This document shows positions 63,752-64,000 of a stretch of DNA of 64,000 nt, one piece after another. The position numbers were made by a program, and so were the translations under genes. Within the stretch, counting starts at the first letter, position 1. Each line of letters begins with the position of its first letter. The notes beneath the pieces are model-generated. The model did not search any database and was not told the DNA's origin. It saw only the letters and a program-made list of their open reading frames with translations. The stretch is from Candidatus Poribacteria bacterium (GTDB lineage Bacteria > Poribacteria > WGA-4E > UBA9662): contig PAQF01000026.1 in NCBI GenBank assembly GCA_002709695.1, positions 29,417 to 93,416 of the forward strand, written 5' to 3'.

Positions 63752-64000
63752 CTATTTTATGTTTGTACTATTACGCAGTAAAACCAACACCATTAACTTA
63801 ATCGCTTCGAGAATAACAGCCAATTGAACCAGCGCAACACCTACAGCCAAAGAATAAACATTAAGCCACTCAACCTTCACCAAAGCATAGAAGCCAACGG
63901 AAATAAGCGCATATTTCCCCAAGGCAATTAAGCCCAACCACCTTTTGGTCTTGGTAGAACTTCCAGGCTTCACCATACGGCGAACAAAAAAACCTAATGT
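63752..64000 (-). CDS. AtpI-like small membrane protein, 5' end outside window
   Basis: This is probably the ATP synthase I protein, an assembly factor or ion carrier encoded at the head of atp operons. The frame stays open to the window edge, so the N-terminus is missing; an internal ATG at 63976 is one possible start. Hydrophobic segments are at LGLIALGKYALISVGFYALV and VYSLAVGVALVQLAVILEAI. The position directly before atpB supports the call, since sequence likeness alone is weak. Confidence 0.7.
   Translation of the reverse strand, partial: TLGFFVRRMVKPGSSTKTKRWLGLIALGKYALISVGFYALVKVEWLNVYSLAVGVALVQLAVILEAIKLMVLVLLRNSTNIK

Overview
The window is AT-rich chromosomal DNA from a motile, Gram-negative-type bacterium. 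It carries a complete flagellar export apparatus, System I cytochrome c maturation genes, an O-antigen-ligase-type membrane protein, and small-molecule catabolic genes of the kind common in marine and host-associated heterotrophs. The lineage cannot be fixed from sequence alone. The flagellar gene order (flbD-motA-motB-fliL-fliM-fliN-fliOPQR-flhBAFG-fliA), the Na+-type ATP synthase c subunit and the CXXXY-type CcmE argue against an enteric-type gammaproteobacterium and suggest a deep-branching, probably marine group. SAR324-, Poribacteria- or Latescibacterota-like groups are possible, but this is a weak inference. No rRNA, tRNA, CRISPR array, transposase or prophage gene was seen.

Region 1 (about 1-30561, all minus strand) is one long flagellar block. 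Transcription runs from a TPR protein and a FlgN-like protein through flgB, fliE, fliF, fliG, fliH, fliI, fliJ, a MotE-like protein, flbD, motA, motB, fliL, fliM, two fliN genes, fliO, fliP, fliQ, fliR, flhB, flhA, flhF and flhG. It continues through a PilZ protein, a small membrane protein, fliA, two accessory genes and a second PilZ protein, and ends in fliD, which leaves the window. The fliD frame is open for 1153 codons and has no stop in the window. It encodes a very large filament cap with four repeats (YTGK...LTRG) resembling decoration repeats of phage tail proteins. flgC, flgD, flgE and fliK are absent from the positions where they usually lie. flhG keeps its FlhF-activating DQAxxLR motif but has lost the lysines of its Walker A motif.

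Region 2 (about 30562-37834) holds housekeeping genes: hflX, a MacB-like permease, dtd, and the ffh-rpsP-trmD-rplS-rnhB operon, which lacks the usual rimM and KH-protein genes.

Region 3 (about 38051-46543) is a mixed accessory and metabolic stretch. It contains cutA, a Gfo/Idh/MocA oxidoreductase, an exported NHL beta-propeller protein, a ferritin-like protein, a UPF0261 (Tm-1-like) protein, a small secreted protein coupled to an M20 peptidase, and an enolase-superfamily enzyme. Several genes here have near-consensus sigma-70 promoters.

Region 4 (about 46563-64000, all minus strand) reads from atpI-B-E-F-H-A-G-D-C into pgi, a sugar epimerase-like gene, a PfkB kinase, a nitroreductase, cobA-hemD, ccmE, ccmF, ccmH and a Wzy/WaaL-like protein. 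A stem-loop after atpC may partly separate the ATP synthase genes from the rest, and a rho-independent terminator lies after the last gene. The c subunit has the full Na+-binding residue set (Gln26, Glu59, Ser60, Tyr64), and MotA looks like the short PomA/MotP type, so a sodium cycle linking ATP synthesis and swimming is plausible.

Several start codons were moved from the longest possible reading frame to an internal start with a better ribosome binding site; this is stated in the entries.
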